From: Halomonas alkalicola
Lineage (GTDB): Bacteria; Pseudomonadota; Gammaproteobacteria; Pseudomonadales; Halomonadaceae
DNA length: 64,000 bases
Assembly (NCBI RefSeq): GCF_030704205.1
Contig: NZ_CP131913.1
Span: 744,001-808,000, forward strand
Direction: 5' to 3'
Shown here one piece after another: positions 29,892 through 41,930 of this stretch (position 1 is the stretch's first letter; the number at the start of each line of letters is the position of its first letter). Position numbers and translations under genes: made by a program. The notes under the pieces were generated by a model, which was given only the letters and a program-made list of their open reading frames with translations, made no database searches and was not told where the DNA came from.

Positions 29892-30752
29892 ATGATCGAA
29901 GGCATCACGGAAGCGGAACTCTACGCGCCCATCGAATGGCGGGACCGTTCCGACGGCTATCGGGACATCCGCTACCACACCTCGCCCGACGGCATCGCCA
30001 GGATCACCATCGACCGGCCCGAGGTGCGCAACGCCTTCCGTCCGCGCACCGTGGCGGAGATGATCCAGGCCCTCGACGCGGCCCGTCGCGACAGCGCGAT
30101 CGGCGCGATCATCCTCACCGGCGCCGGCGACGAGGCCTTCTGCTCCGGCGGCGACCAGCGCATCCGCGGCGACTACGGCGGCTACCGCGACGACGAGGGA
30201 GTCCACCACCTCAACGTCCTGGACTTCCAGCGCGACATCCGCACCTGCCCCAAGCCGATCGTCGCCATGGTCGCCGGCTACGCCATCGGCGGCGGCCACG
30301 TGCTGCACATGATGTGCGACCTCACCATCGCCGCCGACAACGCCGTCTTCGGCCAGACCGGGCCCAAGGTGGGCTCCTTCGACGGCGGCTGGGGCGCCTC
30401 CTACATGGCGCGCATCGTCGGCCAGAAGAAGGCCCGGGAGATCTGGTTCCTGTGCCGCCGCTACGACGCCCGCCAGGCCCTGGAGATGGGGCTGGTCAAC
30501 CAGGTCGTGCCGCTGGCCGAACTGGAGCGGGAGAGCGTGCGCTGGTGCCGCGAGATGCTGCAGCACAGCCCCATGGCGCTGCGCTGCCTGAAGGCCGCGC
30601 TCAACGCCGACTGCGACGGCCAGGCCGGGCTGCAGGAGCTGGCGGGCAACGCCACCATGCTCTTCTACATGACCGAGGAGGGCCAGGAGGGGCGAAACGC
30701 CTTCAACGAGAAGCGCCGCCCCGACTTCTCGCGCTATCCTCGCAATCCCTGA
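29892..30752 (+). CDS. menB: 1,4-dihydroxy-2-naphthoyl-CoA synthase MenB
   Basis: Crotonase-fold enzyme that closes the naphthoate ring from O-succinylbenzoyl-CoA. The 286 residues include [55 protein letters not shown] and [20 protein letters not shown]. The C-terminal third, for example [20 protein letters not shown], is nearly identical to the E. coli protein from memory, supporting an enterobacterial-type origin. AGAGAGAA precedes the ATG. Followed by menC after 19 nt. Confidence 0.95.
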   Translation: MIEGITEAELYAPIEWRDRSDGYRDIRYHTSPDGIARITIDRPEVRNAFRPRTVAEMIQALDAARRDSAIGAIILTGAGDEAFCSGGDQRIRGDYGGYRDDEGVHHLNVLDFQRDIRTCPKPIVAMVAGYAIGGGHVLHMMCDLTIAADNAVFGQTGPKVGSFDGGWGASYMARIVGQKKAREIWFLCRRYDARQALEMGLVNQVVPLAELERESVRWCREMLQHSPMALRCLKAALNADCDGQAGLQELAGNATMLFYMTEEGQEGRNAFNEKRRPDFSRYPRNP

Positions 30753-30771
30753 GCCGGGCTCACGGGACCCG

Positions 30772-31755
30772 ATGCGCCTCGCCCTCTACCGCTATCGCCT
30801 GCCCCTTACACGTCCGCTGATGCCGGGCGACGCGCAGCCCGGAAAACGGGAAGGCCCGACACAAAAGAGCCCGATACGAGAGGGCCTGCTGCTGGAGATC
30901 GACGGCCAGTGGGGGGAAATCGCCCCGCTGCCCGGCTTCTCCCGGGAGAGTCTGGACGAGGCCGAGGCGGAGAGCCTGGCCTGTCTCGAGGCCCTGGCGC
31001 GCGGCCGCGCCATCGCCCCGCGCCTGCCGTCCGTGAGCTTCGGCTTCGACTGCGCGCTCAGGCGCTCGCCCCCCGCCGTCGCGACGCCTCCCGAGCCCTG
31101 TCCGCTGCTGCAGGGCCCGCCCCTCGAGCTGCTGGCCGGCCTCGACGATCTGGCGCGGGCCTGGGAGACGGCGGCGGTTCGCAAGGCCAAGCTGAAGGTG
31201 GCCCGCCACGCCACGCAGGACGAGCTGGCGCTGATCCGCCGGCTCACCGAGCGCTTCCCGGCGCTCATGCTGGTGCTCGACGCCAACGGCGGCTGGTCCC
31301 GGGCGCAGGCCCTCGCCTTCTGCTCGCGGCTGCCGGTCGGGCGCATCGACTATCTCGAGGACCCCTGCGCCGACTTCGCCGACAGCGCCGCCGTCGCCGC
31401 CGCCAGCGGCGTGCCCATCGCCGTCGACGAGCCCCTGGCGCGCGGCCTGCCCTGGCACCCCGTCCCGCAGCTCGCGGCGCTGGTGATCAAGCCCACCCTG
31501 GTGGGCTCCCTGGCCCGCTGCGAGGCCCTGGTGCGGGAGGCGCGGCGGCTGGGCCTCAGGACGGTGGTCTCCTCGAGCTTCGAGTCCGACCTGGGGCTCG
31601 GGCTGCTGGACAGGCTCGCCGCCGAATGGGCGCCGGACGAGCCTCCGGGGCTCGATACCCGCCGCTGGCTGGCGAAGGGCCTGCTGGCCCCGGACGGCCT
31701 GCCCGAGCGCGACGCCCTGATCCGCCTCCACCGGAGCGACGGCCACCATGAATGA
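30772..31755 (+). CDS. menC: o-Succinylbenzoate synthase MenC
   Basis: Enolase-superfamily dehydratase making o-succinylbenzoate from SHCHC. 327 residues with the expected catalytic set: KxK in RKAKLKVARH, metal ligands in VLDANGGWS, YLEDPC and IAVDEPLARG, and the second lysine in LVIKPTLVGSLARC. An SSSFESDLGL segment closes the barrel. E. coli MenC is 320 residues. Overlaps menE by 8 nt. Confidence 0.9.
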   Translation: MRLALYRYRLPLTRPLMPGDAQPGKREGPTQKSPIREGLLLEIDGQWGEIAPLPGFSRESLDEAEAESLACLEALARGRAIAPRLPSVSFGFDCALRRSPPAVATPPEPCPLLQGPPLELLAGLDDLARAWETAAVRKAKLKVARHATQDELALIRRLTERFPALMLVLDANGGWSRAQALAFCSRLPVGRIDYLEDPCADFADSAAVAAASGVPIAVDEPLARGLPWHPVPQLAALVIKPTLVGSLARCEALVREARRLGLRTVVSSSFESDLGLGLLDRLAAEWAPDEPPGLDTRRWLAKGLLAPDGLPERDALIRLHRSDGHHE

Positions 31756-33169
31756 CATGCCCTGCCCCATCCATCACTGGGCCGGCGAGGCCCCTTCGCG
31801 CATCGCCGTGCGAAGCGAGACGACGACCCTCGACTACCGCACCCTGGACAGACGCCTCGCCTCGCTCCAGTCGCAGCTGAGCGAGGCCGGGGTGGCGCCC
31901 GGCGCCCGGCTGGTCGCGCCGGTCCGGGGCAGCCTGGAGGATCTGCTGCTGGCCTGGACCTGCCTGCGCGCGGGCCTCCTGTTCTGCCCGCTCAACCCCG
32001 CCTTTCCCGCCGAGACGCAGGTCGGGATGGCCCGGCGGCTGCGCGCGGACGCCTTCTACTCCATAGAGGGCTCATGTGCGGAGGGCTCGCCGGCCCCGGA
32101 CTGGCGGCCGCTGCGGCTCGACTTCTCCCGGGAGGCGGCCGCCGTTCCCCCGCCCCGCCTCGATCCCGAGCGGCCCTGCAACACCATCCTGACCTCGGGG
32201 TCGAGCGGGCCGCCCAAGGCGGTGCTGCACCGGCTCGGCAACCATCTCGCCTCGGCCCGCGGCTCGGCCGCCGTGCTGCCCCTGGACGCCGACTGCGGAT
32301 GGCTGCTGTCGCTGCCGCTGTTCCACATCGGCGGCTACGCCATTCCGTTCCGGGTCTTCCTCGCCGGGGCCTGCCTGATCCTCGATTCCCGCGCGCGGCC
32401 GCTCGGGGAGCGCCTGGAGCGGGAGCCCATCACCCACCTCTCCCTGGTGCCGACTCAGCTGTGGCGGCTGCTGCGGGAGGGCTTCCGCCCCGAGCGCACG
32501 CGGCTGCGGGAGCTGTTGCTGGGCGGCGCGGCGATACCCGCCCCGTTGGTGGAACGGCTGAGCGCCCTCGGGCTCGCGCCCAAGGTGAGCTACGGCCTCT
32601 CCGAGATGGCCAGCCAGGTGTGCACGGGGGAGCCGACGGCGCCCGGCGTGGTGGGCAGGCCGCTGCCCGGTCGGGAGGTGAGGATCGTCGACGACGAGAT
32701 CCAGGTGCGCGGCGACACCCTGTTCGTCGGCTATCTGGAAGGAGAGAATCTCGTGCCCGCCCGCGACCCCGAGGGCTGGTTCGCGACCCGCGACCGGGGG
32801 CGCTTCACCGACGGGGGCGAGCTGGTGGTGGAGGGACGGCTCGACAACCGCTTCGTCTCGGGGGGCGAGAACATTCAGCCGGAGACGATCGAGCAGCGCC
32901 TGGTGGATCATCCCGGGGTGGCCCAGGCCCTGGTGGTGCCGGTGCCCAGCGAGGAGTGGGGGCAGCGGCCGGTCGCCTTCGTCGACTGGCACGACCATCC
33001 GCTGCCGGCCCGCGCGCTCGAGGCCTGGCTGCGCGAGACGCTGCCCGGCTACATGGTGCCCGACGCCTGGCTGCCCTGGCCCGATGCCGACCAGGGACTC
33101 AAGCCGTCACGCCGGCGGCTGAGCGCGCTGGCCGCCGAACGGCTGGGCGCGCGGCCTCACAGCGTGTAG
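31748..33169 (+). CDS. menE: o-Succinylbenzoate-CoA ligase MenE
   Basis: Adenylate-forming enzyme that activates o-succinylbenzoate with ATP and CoA. 473 residues: P-loop TILTSGSSGPPKAVLHRLG, SLPLFHIGGYAIPFRV, VSYGLSEMASQVCTGEPTAP, FATRDRGRFTDGGEL and the C-terminal catalytic lysine in DQGLKPSRRRLSAL. The last gene of the men block. Its final 13 nt overlap the 3' end of pilZ on the other strand, marking the right edge of the inserted block. Confidence 0.9.
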   Translation: MNDMPCPIHHWAGEAPSRIAVRSETTTLDYRTLDRRLASLQSQLSEAGVAPGARLVAPVRGSLEDLLLAWTCLRAGLLFCPLNPAFPAETQVGMARRLRADAFYSIEGSCAEGSPAPDWRPLRLDFSREAAAVPPPRLDPERPCNTILTSGSSGPPKAVLHRLGNHLASARGSAAVLPLDADCGWLLSLPLFHIGGYAIPFRVFLAGACLILDSRARPLGERLEREPITHLSLVPTQLWRLLREGFRPERTRLRELLLGGAAIPAPLVERLSALGLAPKVSYGLSEMASQVCTGEPTAPGVVGRPLPGREVRIVDDEIQVRGDTLFVGYLEGENLVPARDPEGWFATRDRGRFTDGGELVVEGRLDNRFVSGGENIQPETIEQRLVDHPGVAQALVVPVPSEEWGQRPVAFVDWHDHPLPARALEAWLRETLPGYMVPDAWLPWPDADQGLKPSRRRLSALAAERLGARPHSV

Positions 33170-33492
33170 GTGGGCGCGCCCTTGTCCAGGCGGCCGGCCA
33201 ACAGGTTCTCGATGCGATCGCGCACCGACTGGTCACCGGCACTGAAGTGGATGCCTACGCCGGGCATGCGCCGCCCGCTGACCCCTTCCGGGGAGACCCA
33301 CACCACCTGGCCGGTGACCGGGACCCGGTCGCTCTCGCCGGGCAGGGTGAGCAGCAGGTAGATCTCCTGCCCCAGCTCGTAGCGCTCCCGGGTGGGCACG
33401 AAGATGCCCCCCCGCTCGAGCATCGGCATGTAGGCCGAGAGCAGGGTCTGGACATCCTGGATATTCAGCGACAGGGCCTTCTGGGCAGCCAT
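33157..33492 (-). CDS. pilZ: PilZ-domain type IV pilus protein
   Basis: A 111-residue protein of the original PilZ group, needed for type IV pilus assembly in Pseudomonas. It begins LSLNIQDVQTLLSAYMPMLE and RGGIFVPTRERYELGQEIYL, then VWVSPEGVSGRRMPGVGIHF and SVRDRIENLLAGRL. It lacks the RxxxR motif of c-di-GMP-binding PilZ domains, as this subgroup does. ATG 33492 follows GAGGAGAGG; upstream in-frame sequence lies in holB. Located 14 nt after holB. Its 3' end overlaps menE by 13 nt, yet the C-terminus looks normal (GRLDKGAPTYTL). Confidence 0.88.
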   Translation of the reverse strand: MAAQKALSLNIQDVQTLLSAYMPMLERGGIFVPTRERYELGQEIYLLLTLPGESDRVPVTGQVVWVSPEGVSGRRMPGVGIHFSAGDQSVRDRIENLLAGRLDKGAPTYTL

Positions 33493-33506
33493 GGGCCTCT
33501 CCTCGT

Positions 33507-36155
<2,649 letters not shown>

Positions 36156-36176
36156 CGGCGTCCTCATCATCTCAGG

Positions 36177-36992
36177 TCAGGTCGGATCGGGCAGTGGATA
36201 GCCCAGCAGGCGATGGGCCTCGGCCTGGAAGCCCCGGTGCAGCGGCGCAAGGGACCAGCGCTGCCGCTCGACGCCATCGGCATCATCGAGGCGCACCACC
36301 GGCCAGATCCCCTGCACCGAGTTGCCGAGCCACACCGCTTCGGCCGCGATGAGCGCCTCGGGCCCGGCCTCCACCTCGGCGATGGAAAGGCGCTCCCTCA
36401 GGGCCTCGCGCAGGGTGCCCGCCACGCCGCAGCGGTCGAGGCGGGGCGTCTCCAGGCGGCCGTCACGCTGCCAGAAGAGGTTCATGGCGGTCGCCTCCAC
36501 CAGCCGGCCATCGCTGTCGCAGAGCAGCCCCTCGGCAACTCCTTCGTCGTCCCACTCCGAGCGGGCCAGCACATTCTCCAGGCGATTGAGGTGCTTGAGG
36601 CCGGCCAGCGCCGGCTGGATACCCAGCCGCAGGCGGCAGTGTCGCACTCGCACGCCCTCCCGCCAGCGGTTTTCCGCAGGGACGAAGGTCGCCAGCTGCC
36701 AGCGCAGGCGAGGCTCGGGGGACGCCGGCGGCCGGTAACCGCGGCCACCGCTGCCGCGGGTCAGGATCAGCTTGAGTACCACGAGCCCCGGCCCCGCCTC
36801 GGCCAGGGGAGCGGCCAGTTCACGCTCGGCGGGCATCGGAATGCCCAGGGCATGGCAGCCGCGCACCAGCCTCGCCAGGTGCTCATCCCACAGCAGCGGA
36901 CTGCCATCGCGCAGCAGCACGGTCTCGAACAGGCCGTCGCCGTAGGCGGCCCCGCGGTCGTCCAGCGGCCAGCCACCCTGCCCGTCACGCAT
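36177..36992 (-). CDS. pabC: Aminodeoxychorismate lyase PabC
   Basis: PLP fold-type IV enzyme producing p-aminobenzoate for folate. 271 residues: DRGAAYGDGLFETVLLRDGS at the start, LILTRGSGGRGYRPP, GLKHLNRLENVLARSEWDDE (catalytic lysine in LKHLNRL), VEATAMNLFW and WLGNSVQGIWPV. It lies between fabF (19 nt upstream) and mltG, as in E. coli and Pseudomonas. Confidence 0.92.
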   Translation of the reverse strand: MRDGQGGWPLDDRGAAYGDGLFETVLLRDGSPLLWDEHLARLVRGCHALGIPMPAERELAAPLAEAGPGLVVLKLILTRGSGGRGYRPPASPEPRLRWQLATFVPAENRWREGVRVRHCRLRLGIQPALAGLKHLNRLENVLARSEWDDEGVAEGLLCDSDGRLVEATAMNLFWQRDGRLETPRLDRCGVAGTLREALRERLSIAEVEAGPEALIAAEAVWLGNSVQGIWPVVRLDDADGVERQRWSLAPLHRGFQAEAHRLLGYPLPDPT

Positions 36993-37011
36993 CGGCTTGC
37001 CTACCCCCGGG

Positions 37012-38250
37012 TCAGACCCGGGAGAAGATCAGGGTGCCGTTGGTGCCGCCGAAGCCGAAGGAGTTCGACAGCGCCACGTCGATCTTCATCTCGCGAGCGG
37101 TGTGCGGCACGTAGTCGAGGTTGCAGCCCTCCTGGGGGTTATCCAGGTTGATGGTGGGCGGCGCCACCTGGTCGCGGATGGCCAGGATCGAGAAGATCGC
37201 CTCCACGGCGCCGGCGGCGCCCAGCAGGTGGCCGATCATCGACTTGGTGGAGCTCACCGCCACGGACTTCGCCGCCGCGCCCATCACCTTCTCCACGGCG
37301 CGGCTCTCGGCAAGGTCGCCGGCCGGGGTGGAGGTGCCGTGGGCATTGATGTAGTGGATGGCCGAGGCATCGATGCCGGCATCCCTCACGGCATTGGCCA
37401 TGGAGAGCGCCGCGCCGCTGCCGTCCTCGGGCGGGGCGGTCATGTGATAGGCGTCGTCGCTCATGCCGAAGCCGGTCAGCTCGGCGTAGATGGTCGCCCC
37501 GCGCGCCCTGGCGTGCTCGTACTCCTCCAGCACCAGCACCCCGGCGCCATCGGAGAGCACGAAGCCGTCGCGGTCGCGGTCCCAGGGGCGGCTGGCCGCC
37601 TCGGGCGCCTCGTTGCGGGTCGACAGCGCCCGCGCCGCGGAGAAGCCGCCCAGGCCCAGGGGCGTGGTGGCCATCTCGGCTCCACCGCAGATCATCACGT
37701 CGGCGTCACCGTAGGCGATGGTGCGGGCGCTGTAGCCGATATTGTGGGTGCCGGTGGTACAGGCGGTGGTGATGGCGATGTTGGGGCCACGGAAGCCGTG
37801 CTGGATGGCCAGGTTGCCGGAGATCATGTTGATGATCGAACCGGGCACGAAGAAGGGCGAGATGCGCCGCGGGCCGCTCTTGAGCATGGCGCTGTGGTTG
37901 TGCTCGATCATCGGCAGGCCGCCGATGCCGGAGCCGATGGCCACGCCGATGCGCGCGGCGTTCTCCTCGGTGCACTCGATCCCGGAATCCTGAATCGCCT
38001 GGGCCCCTGCCGCCACCCCGTACTGGATAAAGAGGTCCATCTTGCGGGCCTCCTTGGGATTCAGGTAGGGACTGATGTCGAAGTCCTTCACCGAGCCGCC
38101 GAAGCGGGTATTGAAGCCGCTGGCATCGAAGTGCTCAATGGGGGCGATACCGCTCTTGCCGGCCTTGATGCTGGACCAGCTCTCCTCGACGCTATTCCCC
38201 ACCGGCGTGACCAGTCCCAGGCCGGTCACCACAACCCTTCTACGTGCCAT
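37012..38250 (-). CDS. fabF: 3-oxoacyl-ACP synthase II FabF
   Basis: Condensing enzyme of fatty-acid elongation; controls cis-vaccenate content. 412 residues beginning [20 protein letters not shown]. Catalytic triad: cysteine in [20 protein letters not shown], histidines in [12 protein letters not shown] and [20 protein letters not shown]. The [11 protein letters not shown] end is typical. ATG 38250 has GGAGGA 6 nt upstream. Separated from acpP by a terminator and preceded by its own -10 box. Confidence 0.96.
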   Translation of the reverse strand: MARRRVVVTGLGLVTPVGNSVEESWSSIKAGKSGIAPIEHFDASGFNTRFGGSVKDFDISPYLNPKEARKMDLFIQYGVAAGAQAIQDSGIECTEENAARIGVAIGSGIGGLPMIEHNHSAMLKSGPRRISPFFVPGSIINMISGNLAIQHGFRGPNIAITTACTTGTHNIGYSARTIAYGDADVMICGGAEMATTPLGLGGFSAARALSTRNEAPEAASRPWDRDRDGFVLSDGAGVLVLEEYEHARARGATIYAELTGFGMSDDAYHMTAPPEDGSGAALSMANAVRDAGIDASAIHYINAHGTSTPAGDLAESRAVEKVMGAAAKSVAVSSTKSMIGHLLGAAGAVEAIFSILAIRDQVAPPTINLDNPQEGCNLDYVPHTAREMKIDVALSNSFGFGGTNGTLIFSRV

Positions 38251-38312
38251 CAGTGTTCCTCCAGACATCCAGTATGACAGGGCTCCCCCGCGAGGAGCCG
38301 TCCTTTGCGCGC

Positions 38313-38318
38313 ATTATA
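38313..38318 (-). promoter_or_regulatory. fabF promoter -10 element
   Basis: A perfect TATAAT on the minus strand, 63 nt before the fabF ATG and just after the acpP terminator. The -35 is poor. A short hairpin (GGCTCC...GGAGCC, 38281-38299) lies in the resulting leader. This suggests fabF is transcribed separately from acpP. Confidence 0.55.
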
Positions 38319-38372
38319 CCGAGTCTCCCCGCCATGCGCTGCCCTGACAAGCCTCGTATCACCCTGCCACGA

Positions 38373-38398
38373 AAAAGCCGCCTCGCGAGGCGGCTTTT
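38373..38398. terminator. Rho-independent terminator after acpP
   Basis: A 26-nt perfect palindrome (AAAAGCCGCCTCG/CGAGGCGGCTTTT) with flanking T run on the minus strand (TTTTTC), about 50 nt after the acpP stop. Typical for the abundant acpP mRNA. Confidence 0.88.
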
Positions 38399-38447
38399 CT
38401 CCGGGGAAGCGGTTCCCCGCGTCAGGCGGCATCGACCGCCACCAGGC

Positions 38448-38681
38448 TTACTGGTGGGCGTTGACGTAGTCGATGGCTTCCTGGACGGTGGTGATCTTCT
38501 CGGCTTCTTCGTCCGGGATCTCGGTATCGAACTCTTCCTCGAGCGCCATGACCAGCTCGACGGTATCCAGGGAGTCGGCGCCCAGGTCCTCGGTGAAGGA
38601 GGAGCTGTTCTGGATGTCCTCTTCCTTGACGTTCAGGCGCTCGGCCACAACCTTCTTCACGCGCTCTTCGATGGTGCTCAT
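38448..38681 (-). CDS. acpP: Acyl carrier protein
   Basis: 77-residue acidic carrier of fatty-acid intermediates. The 4'-phosphopantetheine serine is in [20 protein letters not shown]. It starts [20 protein letters not shown] and ends AIDYVNAHQ, nearly the E. coli sequence. ATG 38681 has GGAG 9 nt upstream; the frame is open further up into fabG but without similarity. Flanked by its own promoter-like box and a strong terminator. Confidence 0.97.
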   Translation of the reverse strand: MSTIEERVKKVVAERLNVKEEDIQNSSSFTEDLGADSLDTVELVMALEEEFDTEIPDEEAEKITTVQEAIDYVNAHQ

Positions 38682-38766
38682 TATGACGTACTCCAGTCGT
38701 TCAAATTGGCCGTCCAGATGACCAGCCGTTGGGGTTCCAGATCCGCAGACGGAAGCTGCGGGGTAG

Positions 38767-38772
38767 TTTATA
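38767..38772 (-). promoter_or_regulatory. Candidate acpP promoter -10 element
   Basis: TATAAA on the minus strand with a TTGCGC-like -35 about 15-17 nt upstream, in the 131-nt fabG-acpP gap, about 85 nt before the acpP ATG. A separate acpP promoter is usual in related bacteria. Confidence 0.45.
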
Positions 38773-38812
38773 GACGCCCCGGGGCCGGCGCAACCGCCGC
38801 CCCGGAAGGGTC

Positions 38813-39556
38813 TCAACGCATGTTCATCCCGCCGTTGACGTGCAGCGTCTCGCCGGTGATGTAGCTCGCCGTGTCGCCGGTAAGGAAGCCCACCGCCGCG
38901 GCAATTTCCTCCGGCTGGCCCAGCCGCGCCAGGGGAATCTGGCCCAGCAGCATCTTGTGCTGCTCCTCGGGCAGCGCCTCGGTCATGTCGGTGGCGATGA
39001 AGCCCGGGGCCACCGCATTGACGGTGATGGCGCGAGAGGCGACCTCGCGGGCCAGGGCCCGGGTGAACCCCTCCATGCCCGCCTTGGCGGCAGCATAGTT
39101 GGTCTGCCCAAGGTTGCCCATGGTGGCCACCACCGAGCTGATGTTGACGATGCGGCCGAAGCGCGCCCGCGTCATGCCGCGCAGGCAGGCCTTGCTGACG
39201 CGATAGATCGAGGTGAGGTTGGTGTCGACGACGTCGCTCCACTCCTCTTCCTTCATGCGCATCAGCAGGTTGTCGCGGGTGATCCCGGCATTGTTGACCA
39301 GGATGGTCGGCGCTCCGAACTCCTCGGTGACCGCCTTGACCAGGGCCTCGACGCTGGCCGCGTCGGTGACATCGAGCCGGCGCCCGGCGCCCTGGATCCC
39401 CTGGGCCTTGAGATCGGCGTCGATCTTCTCGGCGCCGGCATCGCTGGTCGCGGTGCCGATCACGATGCGCCCCTGACGGCCCAGCTCATGGGCGATGGCC
39501 CGGCCGATGCCGCGGCTGGCGCCGGTGATCAGGGCAACTCTCGTTTCGGTTGTCAT
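38813..39556 (-). CDS. fabG: 3-oxoacyl-ACP reductase FabG
   Basis: NADPH-dependent short-chain dehydrogenase of fatty-acid elongation. 247 residues: cofactor motif [40 protein letters not shown], catalytic Ser in [20 protein letters not shown], Tyr-Lys in [17 protein letters not shown], and [12 protein letters not shown]. Between fabD and acpP in the standard order. Confidence 0.96.
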   Translation of the reverse strand: MTTETRVALITGASRGIGRAIAHELGRQGRIVIGTATSDAGAEKIDADLKAQGIQGAGRRLDVTDAASVEALVKAVTEEFGAPTILVNNAGITRDNLLMRMKEEEWSDVVDTNLTSIYRVSKACLRGMTRARFGRIVNISSVVATMGNLGQTNYAAAKAGMEGFTRALAREVASRAITVNAVAPGFIATDMTEALPEEQHKMLLGQIPLARLGQPEEIAAAVGFLTGDTASYITGETLHVNGGMNMR

Positions 39557-39586
39557 GGTGTTTTCGCCTTCGTCCTGAGGAATGGT

Positions 39587-40555
39587 TCAGCCGTTGGTCG
39601 AGCCGCCGTTGGCGACGCTGCGGGCCAGCTCCAGTGCCGCCTCGAGGCTGTCCGGGTCGTTGACGGCCAGCCCCTTGCTGCCCCGGGCGATGCGCTTGCC
39701 GAGGCCGGTGAGCACCTTGCCGGGCCCGCACTCGATGAACACCTCAGCGCAGCCCTCGACCATGGCCTCGACGCAGGAGGTCCAGCGCACCGGGCGATAG
39801 AGCTGCTCGATCAGCCGGGTACGCAGGGTCTCGGTATCGGCGTGGGCCTGGGCATCGACGTTCTGGAAGACGGTATAGCGCGGGGCACGCAGCTCGATGG
39901 CGGCCATCGCCTCGGCCAGGCGCTCAGCGGCGGGCTCCATCAGCGCACAGTGGGAGGGCACCGAGACAGGCAGCGCCATGGCACGCTTGGCACCGGCCGC
40001 CTGGCAGGCGGCGATGGCGCGCTCCACGGCGGCACTGCCGCCGGCGATCACTACCTGACCGGGGGCATTGTAGTTGACCGCGGAGACCACCTCGCCCTGG
40101 GCGGCCTCGGCGCAGGCCTGTTCCACCACGCCATCGTCGAGACCGAGGATCGCCGCCATAGCGCCCTGACCCACCGGCACCGCCGCCTGCATCGCCTCGC
40201 CGCGCAGGCGCACCAGCTTGACGCCCTCGGCGAAGCTCATCACGCCGGCGCACACCATGGCGCTGTACTCGCCGAGGCTGTGACCGGCCATGGCACCGGG
40301 GCGCGGCCCCTCCAGCTCCTGCCAGACCCGCCAGATGGCGACGCTGGCGGTGAGCAGGGCCGGCTGGGTACAGGCGGTGGCATTGAGGGCGTCTGCCGGG
40401 CCCTCCTGCACCACCTGCCAGAGGTCATAGCCCAGCGCGTCGGAGGCCTCCTCGAAGGAGGTACGCACCACGCTGTAGCGTTCCGCCAGCTCCCGCAGCA
40501 TGCCGATCTGCTGGGAACCCTGCCCGGGGAACACGAGGGCGAGGGATTGAGTCAT
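39587..40555 (-). CDS. fabD: Malonyl-CoA:ACP transacylase FabD
   Basis: Loads malonyl groups onto ACP. 322 residues: LALVFPGQGSQQIGMLRELA, catalytic serine in AMAGHSLGEYSAMVCAGVMS, catalytic histidine in LPVSVPSHCALMEPAAERLA and the final VFIECGPGKVLTGLGKRIAR. ATG 40555 is preferred (AAGG 8 nt upstream) over the GTG three codons earlier, which would lie only 3 nt from the plsX stop. Same operon as plsX and fabG. Confidence 0.95.
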   Translation of the reverse strand: MTQSLALVFPGQGSQQIGMLRELAERYSVVRTSFEEASDALGYDLWQVVQEGPADALNATACTQPALLTASVAIWRVWQELEGPRPGAMAGHSLGEYSAMVCAGVMSFAEGVKLVRLRGEAMQAAVPVGQGAMAAILGLDDGVVEQACAEAAQGEVVSAVNYNAPGQVVIAGGSAAVERAIAACQAAGAKRAMALPVSVPSHCALMEPAAERLAEAMAAIELRAPRYTVFQNVDAQAHADTETLRTRLIEQLYRPVRWTSCVEAMVEGCAEVFIECGPGKVLTGLGKRIARGSKGLAVNDPDSLEAALELARSVANGGSTNG

Positions 40556-40560
40556 CTTGG

Positions 40561-41684
40561 TCACCTTTGCTCTTGTTGGCTGTCATCACCACCGGAAATC
40601 CCCGGCGTGAGGAAGTCGGGATCGCTGGCGACTCGACCGGCTCTGCCGATCGACTCGCCAACGCCCCGCCGTGGGGCCAGACCCGCCGCCAGGCAGCGCG
40701 GCAGGTCATGCCGGACCTCCTGCACTGCCCGCTGTACCGCATAGTGGAAGCCTGCGGCGTCGGCACTGCCGTGGCTCTTGACCACGATACCGGCCAGGCC
40801 CAGCAGGCTGGCGCCATTGTAGCGCACCGGGTCGAGTTCGCCGCGCAGGCGGCGCAGCGCCGGTCGCGCCAGCAGCCCCACCAGCCGGCTGCTCCAGTGG
40901 GCCTCGAAGGTCGCCTGGACCCGCGCCACCAGCATGCGTGCCAACCCCTCGCTGGCCTTGAGCACGGCGTTGCCGACGAAGCCGTCGCACACCACCACGT
41001 CCACCTGGCCGGCGAAGATGCCATCACCCTCCACGTAGCCGCGATAGTCGAGCCCACCCATGGCGCGCAGCCGCGCATCCGCCTCGCGAACGCTAGCCGT
41101 GCCCTTGGTGCCCTCGACCCCGACGTTGAGCAGCGCCACCCGGGGGGCCTCGATCCCGTCCACATGACGAGCCATCAGCTCACCCATCAGGGCAAAGTCC
41201 ACCAGCCGCTCGGCGGAGGCCTCGACGTTGGCCCCCAGATCGAGCAGATAGCAGCGCCCCTGGCTGCGGGTCGGAATGGCAGTGCTGATCGCCGGACGCG
41301 GAATGCCGGCCACGGTGCCCAGCGCCTGGCGCCCCAGCGCCACCAGGGCACCGGTGTTGCCGGCGCTGACCCCCGCCGCGGCGTCGCCGGCCGCTACCGC
41401 GGCCAGCATCCTGGCCATGCTGCTGGCCTGGCCATGGCGCAGGGCGTCGGCGGGGCGCTGACCGGGGGCGATTACCTCGGCGGAATCCACGACCTCCAGA
41501 CGCGAACCAGCCAGCGCGACGCGACGAGACGCCGCGGCAGGCAGGAGATCTCTCCCTCCAGCTGTCGACGCGGGCCGAACAGCAGGAGCGAGAGACGGGA
41601 GTCCTGGAGGGCCGCACTGGCCGCTCCTCGCACGGTGGCGCGGGGACCGAGGTCACCGCCCATCGCATCGATGGCGATTCGCAC
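40561..41684 (-). pseudogene. plsX: Phosphate acyltransferase PlsX, reading frame broken by one base
   Basis: PlsX makes acyl-phosphate from acyl-ACP for phospholipid synthesis. The 5' part (ATG 41684) reads [20 protein letters not shown], the family start, to LEGEISCLP at codon 50, then drifts and stops near 41472. The rest is in another frame: [90 protein letters not shown]. One missing base near 41530-41540 restores a protein of about 374 residues without loss (CLP then [18 protein letters not shown]). Since plsX heads the fab operon, a true knockout would be surprising; a sequence error is likely. Confidence 0.85.
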
Positions 41685-41727
41685 GGGGAGTCAGCGGCCA
41701 GGCGTCACCGAGAGATGCGTCGTCGCT

Positions 41728-41898
41728 TCAGGCGTCGACGACCTTGCGACCACGGTAGAAGCCGTCCGGAGAGACGTGGTGGCGCAGGTGAGTGGTACCG
41801 GTTTCCTTGTCCTGGGACAGGGCCGGAGCGCTCAGGGCGTCGTGGCTACGACGCATGCCGCGCTTGGAACGGGTCTTGCGGTTCTGTTGAACTGCCAT
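41728..41898 (-). CDS. rpmF: Ribosomal protein bL32
   Basis: 56 residues: [20 protein letters not shown], then a loop with [20 protein letters not shown] and RKVVDA. This is the cysteine-free L32 form of gammaproteobacteria. GGAG lies 9 nt before the ATG. It follows yceD and precedes plsX, the conserved yceD-rpmF-plsX order. Confidence 0.97.
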   Translation of the reverse strand: MAVQQNRKTRSKRGMRRSHDALSAPALSQDKETGTTHLRHHVSPDGFYRGRKVVDA

Positions 41899-41930
41899 GG
41901 GATGTCACTCCAGAGTAAAACGATGATGAA

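Noticed and set aside
38448..39242. Long version of the acpP frame (264 codons)
   Set aside because: Only the last 77 codons are ACP; the rest reads through fabG in the wrong frame.
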